A stretch of DNA of 64,000 nt from Bettongia penicillata ogilbyi (lineage: Eukaryota; Chordata; Mammalia; Diprotodontia; Potoroidae): the NCBI GenBank assembly GCA_023548195.1, contig JAJHZJ010000252.1, positions 4,559,969-4,623,968 on the forward strand, read 5' to 3'. Positions 1 to 10,584 of this stretch are shown in pieces (the stretch's first letter is position 1; each line of letters opens with the position of its first letter). The translations under genes were made by a program, and so were the position numbers. A model generated the notes under the pieces. The model was not told the DNA's origin, made no database searches, and worked only from the letters and a program-made list of their open reading frames with translations.

Positions 1-449
1 TCCCTACTTCTCACAAATTCTTCCTAGAATTCTCTTTATAAGATTTCTATATATCTTAAAACATCACTTACAACAGCTCTGATAGGGGAGAAGTTTTAAA
101 TCACCTCTATCTCTCTTTTTCATCAATTCCTCATGAATCCTCACAGATTACAAGATAAAACACACATATTCTCCCTGACTTCATAGAGAGAAACACTTAA
201 TAGTAAGATGTTTCTCAAATGCCATTCCAAATCACCTGCACAAACTGCTCATTCTGTCTGAATGTCTTAAAACCACAATAACAATATCCAGGGTTCTCTG
301 TTCAAGGTATTTAGATCAGGGGTAGCTCTTAACTACACATTATGTCTCATTTTGAATGACCAAACTCGACTCTAAACATAGTTTGGAGGCCACATGGCAT
401 GTACAATTTGTTTTCACAAACAAAACATCTCTCTAAATATAACTTTCCT
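1..449. other. Intergenic sequence, nothing recognised
   Basis: AT-rich sequence with no convincing coding frame and no repeat family that I could name. Confidence 0.5.
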
Positions 450-610
450 AATAATAATGATACTAATAGTAGTAGCTGTCATTTGTGTAGCCCTCTGCCT
501 ACCACCTCCCATGAAAGCTTTGTAATAACCTTGTAAAGTTCTTAGAATCGTAGATTTAGGTAGAAAGAACCAGAGGTTATCTAGTCCAACCCTGGCCCCC
601 ATCCTACACA
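450..610 (+). mobile_element. MIR-type SINE fragments
   Basis: The first half resembles the start of a MIR element (AT-rich trinucleotides, then a run toward a short poly-purine segment). The second half, from about 543, carries the diagnostic phrase of a common marsupial MIR-related SINE: a 'confirmed-by-eye' core reading tagatttaggtagaaag then a stretch ending in ctagtccaaccc. Both pieces are degraded and truncated. Confidence 0.5.
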
Positions 611-619
611 CCAATCAAC

Positions 620-1345
620 AAGTACTTATTGGGAACTCAGAGTATACAGATATTATGCTCCCTGAGAAATACGAATATGAAGAAGGAAATAACCCTTACT
701 CTTAAAAAGTTTAAAGGGAAGTGGGAAAGGTACAGACAATAAGTATATACATACAATGTATGTATTTACATATATATGTATGTGTACATAGGGTTTTCTA
801 AAAGTCTTAGTGTCATTTTCAGCTACTATAACTAACGTACATGTGCCAGAGAGAGAATAAATAAAAAAGAATAGATACAGGTAGCTGAGGAGGATACTTG
901 TATTAGGGAAAATAGGAAAGGCTTCATGGAGAAGCCTACTTCTATTATTAATAATGCCATTATTATTAGTAGAGCTGTATCTTGAAGGAAATGAGGAAAT
1001 CTGGGGATCAGTAAGGAGAAGGGAGAAAGGAGGACTTTCCAGGCATGGAAGATAGCCAAAACAAAGAAAAAATAGAGGACTGAGTGACTTGTGTGAGGAA
1101 CAGAGAGATGATTTAGTTAGACTGCAATGAAGTGGAAAATACAGGTGGATGCTAAAAACTAAATAGAGGCACTTATATTTTATACTAGAAGCAAGAGGGG
1201 GACACTGGGGTAAACATTAGGGGAGTGACATGGACAGATTTCAGTTTGAGGAAAATCATTTTGCAACTGTCGGAAGGATGGATCATTGTAGGGAGGGACC
1301 TGATGTAGGGAGCCCCATTAGGAAGGAGGCCATTACAAATCACCT
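620..1345 (-). mobile_element. L2 LINE fragment, antisense
   Basis: Read on the minus strand this is the 3' half of an L2 element. The plus strand has the reversed L2 landmarks: a tail-proximal segment near 640-720, a segment around 1030-1110 that reverses the region coding the C-terminal part of the reverse transcriptase protein, and a segment around 1210-1345. A short AT/GT-rich stretch (740-790) interrupts it. All frames are closed. Confidence 0.6.
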
Positions 1346-1429
1346 GGGCCAGAGGGGTTGAGGGCTTGATTTAGGCTGTGTGGATAGATAAATAGACTGG
1401 GTTAGAGAGTTCTAAGTTCAGTGTAAAGA

Positions 1430-1710
1430 AGATGGGGCCCAGGAAGGTAAGTGATTTCTCCTAGGTCACAGGTCATATGTGGGATTTAAACATAGATCCT
1501 CCTACTTCAAAGCCAGTGTTCTTATTATTTTACCATACTGTCTCTAGTCTTCTGTCATCTATCTTCCAAAAAGTATACAGGTATTACCCCCATTTTACAG
1601 TTGAGAAAACTGAGGCCAAGAGAATTATCTCAGTTACCCGTGGTCACACACAACTATTTAGCGGTACAAGCTTTGATGATGACCTAGGTCTTCTGGCTCT
1701 GAAGTCAGTC
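1430..1710 (+). mobile_element. Two MIR/SINE 3' halves in tandem
   Basis: Positions 1430-1545 and 1575-1710 each match the 3' half of MIR-type SINEs. The usual order of landmarks is seen: pairs of 'gaaactgaggc'-like and 'aggtcac'-like words, then a 'gggatttaaac'-like word and a pyrimidine-rich end. They are separate truncated insertions or a split element. Confidence 0.55.
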
Positions 1711-2102
1711 AATGCTTTAAAAACAAATGTTCTAAAGGTAGGAATCATCTTCTGAGATAACTACCTTCATCTTTATAATATAATTTGCCAAACAGGAAAG
1801 TCCTTAAATTAAATATCTGCTAATAAGGGATGGGGGAGGGGGGAATTGAATGTCATTTTCCTAAGACAGAAAATACTACCAAATATTTCAATGCTCAGGT
1901 AGATCTGTTGGGTTTTAACTGGTCCTGATGAGTCACCTACACGCTATATAGCATTCTTTACCTCAGTAGAATGGCATTCAAAAAACCCACAAAGTTATTT
2001 CCTACCTTTGAAAATATTAAATGAATCACAGACAGTAGGTATGCCAGTGAGCATGTATCAGTACCAGCAAGATTGATGTTAAAAGCAAAATTGGTTCTAA
2101 AT

Positions 2103-2303
2103 CAAAGGTTCTAAACCTGGGATCCATAAATGGTAATATTTTAAAAATTATTACTATTTTTAGAATTATTTCAATATAATTTGTTTCCTTATGTATTTCT
2201 AAAATCTACGTATTTTACTTTTTGTATTTAAAAATATTCTGAGAATGGGTTTCACCAGACTGCCAAGTAGGTTTATGACACAAATAGGTTAAGAATCCCT
2301 GGC
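2103..2303. mobile_element. Short hAT-like nonautonomous DNA transposon
   Basis: A roughly 200-bp element has imperfect inverted ends: a 'ggttctaaacctggg' word at the left end and 'ggttaagaatccctg' at the right end. The AT-rich interior resembles a widespread mammalian nonautonomous element whose ends read like 'caggggttcttaacc'. No clean 8-bp target duplication is visible, so the hAT assignment rests on the ends and the remembered consensus only. Confidence 0.5.
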
Positions 2304-2785
2304 CAAAAGGCTCCTTTTTTAAATACAAAGTTCATTCATTTAAGCACCTAAAACAAGGTAAACATCCCTCTAGGTTTGCTTGGATTTAACCACCCTTTCT
2401 GTCTATTGCATTTGCAATCAGTTTTCCCAGGCATCTCTGGGTTAAAGATAAACCCAGAGGCTTTTTACAACTGACCTGACTAAGTGATTGATAATAGGGC
2501 TAACTCCCAATCAGAAACCTTTTGGTATTTGGGATTATTCTTGTTAAGTAAAATCTGGCAGATATATTTGGAAGAATAAAAGACTTAAAAATGATCTGGA
2601 AAAGCTGGGAAAAGAAACAAATTATTAATAAGAGAACAAGAAATTAAATTAAATGCTTCTACTAAAAATGTAGAAATCAAAACCAAGACAGGGAAGATAT
2701 TTACAGTTTTATGCTGTGTTAAACAGAAATTCAACTTTTTTTTTGACGTGCTCAAGTTTATGGGCAGTAGGAAGATCATGGTAAG
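2304..2785. other. Intergenic sequence, nothing recognised
   Basis: AT-rich sequence with no repeat or gene that I can name. Confidence 0.4.
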
Positions 2786-2789
2786 GAAG

Positions 2790-3365
2790 GACGAAGGAAT
2801 CTTTTGATTCCTCCTGAGTTCAGTAAACCCCAGCGGTTCCCTATTCCCTCTAGGATCAAAGATAAATTCTACCACTCTCCACAACCTGGCTCCTTCCTGT
2901 CCGTCCAGGCTTATTACACATTAGTCTCTTCCGCCTTAGTTTCCCCCTACCTTTCAGGTCCTCGAACACCCTCCCTCCTCCCTCCAACATACTCCTTACT
3001 GTTCCTCAAACAGGACACTCCACCTCTGGGCTCTGGACATTTTCTCTGGCTGTCCCCCATGCCTAGATCGCCCTCCTTCCTCATCATCACATCCTGGCTT
3101 TCCAATCAAAGAACTTCTTCAGATCCCAGTGAAAATTTTGTCTTCTGTAGGATGCCTTTCCTGAATCCCTCTGAATGCTAAGACCTTTCCTCTGTTGCTT
3201 ATTTCCAATTAATCCTGTATATATTTTGTTTGAACACAGTTGCTCGTATGTTGTTTCCCCATTCGACTATAATAGTCCCTTGAAAGCAGGGACTATTTTT
3301 TACCTTAGACCTTAGCTCAGTACCTAGTAAACAGCAGGCATTTAATACATGTGAGCTGATTTATT
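2790..3365 (+). mobile_element. L2 LINE 3' fragment
   Basis: This is the sense strand of the 3' end of L2. In order it shows the 'ccacaacctggctcc' word, 'cctcaaacaggacactcc' near 3003, a 'ggatgcctttcctgaatccctc' region near 3150 and the 3' UTR words 'agcagggactat' and a 'cagtacctagtaaacag'-type tail near 3275-3345. A closed-frame remnant of the L2 ORF2 C-terminus is included. Decay is heavy. Confidence 0.75.
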
Positions 3366-3424
3366 GTAATTGATGGTTGACGTCTATTTGAACTAGGACT
3401 GGCATGTGTACAGGGCACCTCTGA

Positions 3425-3700
3425 TTGATAATGATAATAACAGCTAACATTTATATAGTATATATGAACAGTATATATAGTACTATGTGCCAGGTACTAC
3501 ACTGATTACAATGATTTACAATGATTATCTCATGTGATCCGCAACAACCCTAGGAGGGAAGGCTTATTATTTTTATCCCCATTGTACAGAGGAGAAAACA
3601 GGCAAACAGAGGTTAAGTGACTTGTCCAGGGTTACAAAGCTATCAAGCTGTGAGACTGGATTTGAATCCAGACCTTCCTAACTCCAAACCTTAAGATCTA
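3425..3700 (+). mobile_element. MIR SINE, nearly full length
   Basis: MIR landmarks appear in the right order: 'aacagctaacatttatatag', 'tatgtgccaggtact', 'cattgtacagaggagaaaac', 'ggttaagtgacttgtcc', 'ggatttgaatccagacc'. It is one of the most complete MIR copies in the window. Confidence 0.8.
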
Positions 3701-4048
3701 GCAGTTCCCCCATGGCATTATTCTATGTACAAGAGACTTGAGAGTCTACTTCTGAGAGGGTCATGATAATGTCTAATGGAAGTGCCTTAAGCACTACACT
3801 GGAGCACCTATAGACATTCTATCACTAATTTGGTCTTGCTAACATCAAAAAGGCATGAAAGACCAGAGCCTGGGCCTCAGTCTGTCCAGTTGTTCAGTTT
3901 TGGAGGAGCTCTTGGATGGCTTCAGTGAGGGGTCCGGTGAGAGAGAATGCTGTGTGGAGAAGAGCATATAGCCTTCTCATTTCTGAGGCCATGTAGCCCT
4001 GTGAACAGAGGTAGACTTCTTTTCCATTTTAAATGAAAGTATGAGTTT
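3701..4048. other. Intergenic sequence, nothing recognised
   Basis: No gene or named repeat was seen between the MIR and the next SINE. Confidence 0.4.
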
Positions 4049-4049
4049 A

Positions 4050-4256
4050 GTCTGCCAGATGGCTCAGTGGATAGAAGCACTGGGCCTGGAGTCAGGAAGA
4101 TCCAAGTTCAAATCCAGCCTCAGATACTTACTAACTGTAAGTGACCCTGCGCAAGCTACTTAAACCTCCGTTTGCCTTAATCCACAGGATAAGGATATGG
4201 CAAACCACTCCAGTGTCCTTGCCAAGAAGTATCAGACATGACTGAACAATAGCATA
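4050..4256 (+). mobile_element. Marsupial tRNA-headed SINE
   Basis: A tRNA-derived head carries an A-box-like word (ggctcagtggatag) and a B-box-like word (gttcaaatcc). A central core follows, then the 3' tail 'ggcaaaccactccagtgtcc' and a 'cagacatgactgaac' end. This tail is typical of the main marsupial SINE family, whose 3' end is shared with a LINE partner. Internal polymerase III promoter words are degraded, so it is probably not transcribed. Confidence 0.8.
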
Positions 4257-4439
4257 GTCTTGAAAGGTTAGGAGAGCCAGCCACTAGAAATGCTTGGTTT
4301 TCCAGCCAACCCAGTATCTATCCTCTGAGGAGCAAGGAGTGATTTGCTGGTCTTTAAGACTAGGGCCCAGCGGTCATGACTGTGATAGTACCAATGCTAG
4401 GTAGAACTGAATTAAAGCAGGCACTTGTCACCTCATGCC

Positions 4440-5105
4440 GAGCTATTCCACTAGGCTGCTGGTTGGTCTCCCTGCCCTAAGTCTTTCCCCACTCCAATCC
4501 AACTTCTGCTCAGCTGTCAAATTTATTTTCCTAAAATGCTTGTCTGACTGTGTCAGTCCCCTATTCAATAAATGTGGCTCCAGAAACAAATAAGAAATCT
4601 TCCATTTAGCTTTTGAAACACTTTACAACCTGTCCCCTTCCTGCCTTCCCACTTTTTGTACCTTGTTCATCCCCACATACTCTGAAATACAGTGAAACAG
4701 GCCTTTGCTGGTCCTTGAACAGGACACTCTTATCTCCCAGTTTCGAGCATTTTCACTGGCTGTCTTCCCTGCTTTGAACACCTTTCCTCCTTATCTCTGT
4801 CATACATTCAGTTTTCCTGGCTTCCTTCAAATCTCATCTAAAGTCCCACCTTCTGCAAGAAGTCTTCACCAGTCCTCCTTAATTTTCATGAATTTCCTAT
4901 TAAATCACCCCCAACTTATCCCAAATATATAACATATGAATATACATATACATATATGTGTGTATCATTTTTGTACATAGTTGTTCCCATGTTTTCCCCA
5001 TTAGACTATGAGCTCCTTGAGACCAGAGACTATTTTTTTATCCAAGCACTTAACACAATTCCCAGCACATGGTAGGTACTTAAGAAATAGTCACTGACTG
5101 AACTT
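4440..5105 (+). mobile_element. L2 LINE 3' fragment
   Basis: This is sense-strand L2. The C-terminal ORF2 region (near 4500-4880, with 'cctgtccccttcctgcc', 'ccttgaacaggacac' and 'aagtcccaccttctgcaag') is followed by the 3' UTR with 'ccccattagactatgag', 'gcacttaacacaattccc' and the tail near 5070-5100. A TA/CA-rich stretch at 4925-4965 interrupts it. Confidence 0.8.
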
Positions 5106-5375
5106 GAACCCACTCTCACCAGAGACCTAGGAGATACATAGAGAAGAATACTCCTGAGGTATTTGTTCATTTTACATCTTTGCATCCCTTTGTAAAAGTT
5201 AATTGATGACAAGAGATTAAATGGACCTGTGGCACTACTCACCAGTGTATTAGAGAAGGGACTCCAAACTTCTCATGGTGATTCATCTGAGATTTAAACA
5301 TAGTACCTCTTACATTATATTTGCTACGTATATGTATATGTAACAACACAAAACCACTGCTAGGCCTGGGAAGGA

Positions 5376-6187
5376 TATGGCCTCTATTTCTTTTTTAAAA
5401 TTATTTTGTTTTCAGTTTTCTTTAATCACTTCCATATATCTTAGATTTTTTTCCCCTCCTTTCCCGCTTCCCCCCTCCCTCCCTGAGATGGTATGAAATC
5501 TTTTATAGGTTCTATACATACATTCTTATTAAATACATTTTCACTTTAGTCATGTTGCATAGAAGAATTAAAATGAATGGGAGAAACCATAAAACAAAAC
5601 AAAACAAAACACAAGAGAAAACTGTCTGCTTCATTCAGTGATCCAATTCCATAGTTCTTTCTATGGATGCAGAAGGCATTTTGCCTCAAGAGTCCATTGG
5701 GAAATTTTTAGGTCCTTGAATTGCTGCGAAGGGCTAAGTCTACCAGAAAAAATCCTTGCACACTGTGGTTGTTGCTGTGTACAAAGTTCTCCTGGTTCTG
5801 CTCCTTTCACTCAGCATCAGATCATATAAGTCCTTCCAGGCCTCTCTGACATCTTCCTGTTCATCATTTCTTATAGCACAGTAGCATTCCATTACATTGA
5901 TATACCACAACTTGTTCAGTTATTCCCCATTGATGGGCATCCCCTCAATTTCCAGTTTTTGGCCACCACAAAGAGAGCTGCTATAAATATTTTTGTACAT
6001 GTGGGACCCTTTCCTATTTTTATGATATCTTTGGGATACAGTCCTGGAAGCGATATTGCTGAGTCAAAGGGGATGCGCATTTTTGTAACCCTTTGGCCAT
6101 AGTTCCAAATTGCTCTCCAAAATGGTTGGATCAACTCACAGCTGAATTAGTGTTCCAACTTTCCCACATCTATGGCCTCTATTTCTT
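5376..6187 (-). mobile_element. 5'-truncated L1 insertion with 17-bp target duplication
   Basis: The L1 body occupies 5393-6170 on the minus strand. It is flanked by an exact 17-bp duplication (tatggcctctatttctt) at 5376-5392 and 6171-6187. The minus strand carries the last part of L1 ORF2 followed by the 3' UTR, and the poly(A) remnant is the T-run at 5391-5396. A 72-codon open remnant (5916-6134) has the L1 ORF2 C-terminal pattern, including 'FVVAKNWKLRGCPSMGN'. The reading frame is broken around it and ORF1, the endonuclease and the polymerase core are missing, so the copy is dead. The exact duplication suggests a fairly recent insertion relative to the surrounding L2. Confidence 0.9.
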
Positions 6188-6854
6188 GACCTTTGTGTAT
6201 AAAGTAGGTTCACTCCTGGGGGAACAGCTCTGTGTCTTCTCCCCATTCTGTGACTTCATCCCAGGGTTCCCGGGGAAAATAACTTAAAACATAGGCTTGT
6301 ATCATATCTAGACTCCTCCCAAAAGGGATAGTAGAAAATTACTAAAGGTATAGGACAGCTATTTATTTTCTTCACACTAAAGGAATGCTTACAAAACAAA
6401 ATATCATGAATATGCATTGATAAAGGCTTATGCATGAAACAGTAAATTATAAATCTTATTATCCTCACATTAAAGGTTGATGCTAAAATTGGCATTTTAC
6501 CTTCACCTTCAGTGTTCCAAACGATTCTCTTTAAGTTCTGGCAAGCAGGCAAAGGGCTGTGCTCCTCAACCTATCGATCATAACAATAAGCAATTATTTT
6601 CTTGTACTAAAAGAGTTGTAGTTACTGCAATGTTGAGACATCTCTTATAGGGTGGTTGGCACTGACTGAAGGACCCAGGAGCTGTCAACTCCCTTAACTC
6701 ATAAGGTTGCCTTCAAGGCTAAAAGTGACCTATCTTAGGATCTAGTCACCTGTGCTCAGGAAAAGAAACACAGAGCAAAAGAGGCATCCAAGACCTTGAG
6801 ATCCCCTTTCAGGCTCACCTGAATGCACATCAACTTGAGCAGCTACGCCAAAGG
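6188..6854. other. Intergenic sequence, nothing recognised
   Basis: No named repeat or gene. A few CpG and CT-rich words occur near 6230-6280. Confidence 0.4.
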
Positions 6855-6972
6855 GTTAATAAACATTTATTAAGCACCTACTATGTGCCGGACATTGTGC
6901 CAAGAACTAAGGACAGAAAGAAAGACTACAAGACAGTCTCTAACCTTGAGGAGTTTATAGTCTTACACATCC
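6855..6972 (-). mobile_element. L2-type LINE 3' end, antisense
   Basis: The plus strand reads 'aataaacatttattaagcac' then 'ctactatgtgccggacattg', the reverse of the L2 3' terminus. The next 70 bases reverse the L2 3' UTR. It is truncated at about 6972. Confidence 0.7.
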
Positions 6973-7604
6973 TAGAATCTCACTCTCTAGCTAGGAGTTG
7001 GTATTTCTGTTGGGGTGAAGGAGGGGGCCCCTCCTCAAGGTGCCTCTTCCTTCATAGGAAGGCCAAGAGAAAGAAATTTCTAAGCACCACATCCAGAAAG
7101 TCAAAGAAGAGAAAGCAGAAGTTAACTCTCCTTTTAAACTAATGCAGAGATGGGATGGGGGAGGGGAACCCATTGTCAGTGCGCTGCACCACTCCAACAT
7201 GCCAAGGCCATCGGCCCTGAGCCAGAACAAGGGATCCTCCACAAATAGGCCAGGGATCCTCAGACGGAATGGGGGGGACGGAGGGTGGAACAGCCCCCTT
7301 ATGCAGAAGTGTGTGTTTATAGCAAAGTTTATTACACGTGAAAAATAAGCAACAACAAACTTGATTCTTCAACAAGCCAAAGGGAGGAAGATTCTTAGAG
7401 TCTTACGCGAAATATGAGGAAAGACCGTCGAGATTTTAAACATTTCCTTTCTACATATATCAAAATCCTTGCTTTCCTCTAAATTGAAGGGGCCTCTTAT
7501 TTAGCAGCTGTTACTGATGTACATAGAATATTATGACCTGTACCATTCATGGGCTGGTTCTATACAACTCAAAGTGGAATGCAGGATTAGGTACTAGGGT
7601 AAAC
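6973..7604. other. Unassigned segment, moderately GC-rich in the middle
   Basis: Positions 6990-7330 are G-rich with several short open frames on both strands, none recognisable. An LTR piece or single-copy DNA are both possible. The 85-codon plus frame (6885-7142) starts inside the L2 remnant, so I do not treat it as a gene. Confidence 0.35.
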
Positions 7605-7715
7605 AGGTAGCTTGGTATAGGGAAAAGGGCATTGGACCCAGTGCCAGGGCACAGTTCTGACTGCTGCCATTGTGCCACAGCTGATCTACATTGGGCAAGT
7701 GCAGGAGGGCGTGGT
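7605..7715 (+). mobile_element. Possible MIR-type SINE 5' part
   Basis: The words 'ggtagcttggtatagggaaa' and 'gggcattggacccagtgcc' resemble the tRNA-derived head and core of MIR. The match is weak and short. Confidence 0.35.
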
Positions 7716-7841
7716 AAATGATGACTGCCCCATTTCATTCCATGGTGTCTGCTTTGCAGAGTCCATGACTCTTTGTATGATGTGTACAGAATGTGTTTCC
7801 TCCTTAGAATTTCATAACTCCGTGTCATTCTTCCTCTGGGA

Positions 7842-8170
7842 AGGAAGGAAAAAAGAAAGGAAGGAAGGAAAGAAGAAAAGGGGGAAGGGAAGGAAGAGAG
7901 AGGGAGAAAATGGAAGGGAAGGGAAAAGAAGGAAAGGAGAGGAAAGGAGAGAAGAGGAGAGGAGGGGAGGGGAAAGGAGGGGAAGAGAGAGAAAAGGAGG
8001 AGAGAGGAGAGGAGAGGAGAGGAGAGGAGAGGAGAGGAGAGGAGAGGAGAGGAGAGGAGAGGAGAGGAGAGGAGAGGAGAGGAGAGGAGAGGAGAGGAGA
8101 GGAGAGGAGAGGAGAGGAGAGGAGAGGAGAGGAGAGGAGAGGAGAGGAGAGGGAAGAGGGAGAGGGAGAG
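7842..8170 (+). repeat. Purine tract with (GGAGA)n pentamer array
   Basis: The whole stretch is almost pure G and A on the plus strand. It starts as mixed GGAA/GGGAA/GAAAAG words and becomes a nearly perfect GGAGA array of about 30 units at about 8003-8151, then decays into GGGAGA words. Six-frame reading gives long GERRGE-like frames on the plus strand and LSSPLLSS-like frames on the minus strand. These are products of the repeat and not genes. It lies directly before a MIR fragment. Confidence 0.95.
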
Positions 8171-8171
8171 G

Positions 8172-8285
8172 AGGAATTTATTAAGGGGACATGCATTTAT
8201 TAAGGACCTACTATACGCCAGGCACTATGCTAAGTGATTTACAAGTATTATCTTACTTGGTCTTCCCATCTCTAGGCTCCGTTGT
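8172..8285 (+). mobile_element. MIR/L2-type fragment
   Basis: The words 'catttattaaggacctacta' and 'cgccaggcactatgctaag' are followed by 'atttacaagtattatctta', the 5' part of the MIR core. It is truncated at the right end. Confidence 0.6.
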
Positions 8286-9005
8286 GTTACCTGCTGCACA
8301 AAATTTTCATTCTGGGAAATGAAAATGAATTAATATTGCTTGCACACAAACATCCACAGCTATACTACATGTGTGTTTGTATTATATACGTATACATATA
8401 TACACAGTATATTAGACACGTCCACATTTCTACATTGAAGCCTTTTTCAACATGTTAGGTTGACTGTACTTTGAAAGTTCATTTCCCACTTTCCAGGAGA
8501 TGGTGAATGACTTGAATGACTTTGGAAAGTACTCATATTTTGAGGAAAAAGATATAAGCACCTCCATCTTTGAGGATCTTTGACAACGCAAAGTTGTCCT
8601 TCTGGAAATGAAGGAAACTCAGAGACACAATTCCTTAGGAAGACCTGTGCCCATATTAATTGGTTACTATCATATACTAACCACTGTCATTTTCATTGCT
8701 TCTCCCTGTCTTTTATTTTCACACCTAAAACCAGCTGAGGTCTTCCTTTGACTTCTCAGCCAAAACCACAATGCCCAAATGGGCCCCTAGCATTTAGCAC
8801 AGCTTGTTTTTTGGCCTATCTCAGGGGACTGGGGAGAAATTCCATTCCCATGCCTACCATTTCCTTCAACCATTTATAGGATGCAGAGATGCCAAAGGGT
8901 AGACGGGGCATAAGAGATATCAGATCACTCCTTGCACTATGCCTGAACTTCTCCTAAGGGAGGAAGCCTCTCCAACACAAAGATGGGACTTAAATATAAA
9001 GTAAA
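8286..9005. other. Mostly unassigned, with one acceptor-preceded open frame
   Basis: No repeat was recognised. Within it a short open frame (8497-8583, plus strand) follows a splice-acceptor-like sequence (cccactttccag) and encodes 28 residues ending in TSIFEDL before a stop. It has no recognised homologue and no mapped partner exons. A TA/CA-rich patch lies near 8370-8410. Confidence 0.35.
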
Positions 9006-9009
9006 AGGA

Positions 9010-9275
9010 AGGAGAGAAACAACTATTAACACCTACTATTTGCCAGGCACTGTGTTAATTGAATATAAATATTCTCTCATTTGATCCTCACAGAAATCCT
9101 GGGAAGCAGGGGTTGTGATTATCATCCTTTTTACCTTTGGGGAAACTGAGGGAGATGGAGCTTAAGTGATTTTCCCACGGTCACAGAGTTGTAAAATGTC
9201 TGAAGCTAGATTTGAACTTAGATCTTTCTGCCTCCAGGCCAACACTCTCTCCACTGTAACACCTAACTGTCAATG
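9010..9275 (+). mobile_element. MIR SINE
   Basis: MIR landmarks in order: 'ctactatttgccaggcactg', 'ctcatttgatcctcacag', 'ggggaaactgagggagatgg', 'cacggtcacagagttg', 'agatttgaacttagatc'. It covers most of the element. Confidence 0.75.
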
Positions 9276-9618
9276 CTATCTTTGGAAGCCGCTACACTGT
9301 TACTCTTATCTAGAACTTGACTTGGAGGACTGCAGCATCCCACTCTATCACCAGGCTCTCTGAGATGTTGGTCAGCTGTGCAGACTGTCCATGAATAAAT
9401 TTCTTTTGGATGTGTAAGTCTTCAATAAGCATTTTTTCCTTTTCTCTTCCATAGTTCACATGCTGAACTATCACACAATCATTCGTTTGGAGAAGACTTT
9501 GTTGCCAAATATATGGACTGAAAAAGTAGAAGAAACTATGCCGTGTCCTAATTTTAAGGTTATTATGCACAGAGATCTCTCACTCAAATTGCTGCAACAA
9601 CTAGTTCTAATTTAGCAA
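9276..9618. other. Unassigned, with one acceptor-preceded open frame
   Basis: A long pyrimidine run (9431-9450) and an 'atag' at 9451-9454 resemble a splice acceptor. The frame beginning at 9457 stays open for 52 codons, with ATG at 9460, and stops at 9613-9615. The product looks protein-like (rich in L, K, E; contains FKVIMHRDLSLKLLQQ) but I do not recognise it. The opposite strand also has an 86-codon frame across the same bases. Confidence 0.35.
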
Positions 9619-9619
9619 G

Positions 9620-9725
9620 TCTTTATTTCTCAGAACTTTAGTTTCCGCATCTATAAAATGGAGATTATACTCAAAATACCTACTTCTCTTCCTTACAGAA
9701 AACGCCTTAAAGCACTAATAAGGTG
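9620..9725 (+). mobile_element. Marsupial SINE/MIR tail fragment
   Basis: 'Agtttccgcatctataaaatg' followed by a gattatactcaaaatacc-like stretch matches the 3' core of the SINE group that includes the copy at 34728. Only the 3' part remains. Confidence 0.5.
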
Positions 9726-10580
9726 ATTTGAATCTTTTTTTTTCTTTGTGTAAGAGAAACTGGGATAATGCAGCCATTAGGCACTAACAGAGTAGATAAT
9801 GTTTGATATATGTATGTGATATGTATATATATTTATATATCATATATATATAGGTGATTAATTTAAAGGAATGATTGCATCTTTCACTAAGACACATGAA
9901 ACGAGATAGTTAATTTTTTTCATACTCCAGTTGTTTGTTATTACTTGGCGTTATAAATAGACTCAATACTTTAAGAAAAAGTTTCCATCCTTTTTTTTAA
10001 ACTCCAACATGTCTGGAAGCTTTTAATTCACTTTTGAAAAAAATAATCGAACTAGATATTTTATATTAAATACTGAATCTCTTTATCTAGTATTACAACT
10101 ATGAACATATTTCTCTGCTTCATCTGTGCCAATAAACATAGCCAGTTACTGTAAAGCAAACCAAGTTGTGCACCTGGGCACTAAAGTGGAGGGAAGGGGG
10201 GATGGGAGGTGTATTTCCTGTTGCCACAATTATCTGCTGCTTTACCTTGAAGAGTGCCCATCCCAGACTCCATCAGACCCCATCATCATGGTACCCCCAT
10301 CTGTCAGGATCATCCTCTACCTCCCCAACCACAAAAAGGGGTGAGAATGTGTTCTGAGGGACATGCCTCCCACCCCAGGACAACTGGTACGAATATTCTC
10401 TGTGAAATCTCCCTTCTCTTTAAACGCCTTAATTTGCTCTGATTAGAGCTACCTTGATTACCTCTACATAATAATGATACTAATTAAAAATGAACATCTG
10501 AAAAAGGGAACAAGATCCAAGATTCTATGAGATCCTGCCAGATTGAAGCCCTGAATTCATCTTTTGAAAAAGGATCTTCT
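9726..10580. other. Intergenic sequence, nothing recognised
   Basis: It holds a TA/AT microsatellite patch at about 9805-9853. The 10120-10450 stretch is less AT-rich with short frames on the plus strand but shows no family signature. Confidence 0.45.
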
Positions 10581-10584
10581 GCAG

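Noticed and set aside
4063..4110. Possible functional tRNA genes at the SINE heads (4050, 10585, 34728, 41518)
   Set aside because: A-box and B-box words are present, but the cloverleaf stems do not pair and the SINE body follows. They are SINE promoter relics.
7672..8203. Long GERRGE-type and LSSP-type frames
   Set aside because: They are translations of the purine pentamer repeat on both strands.
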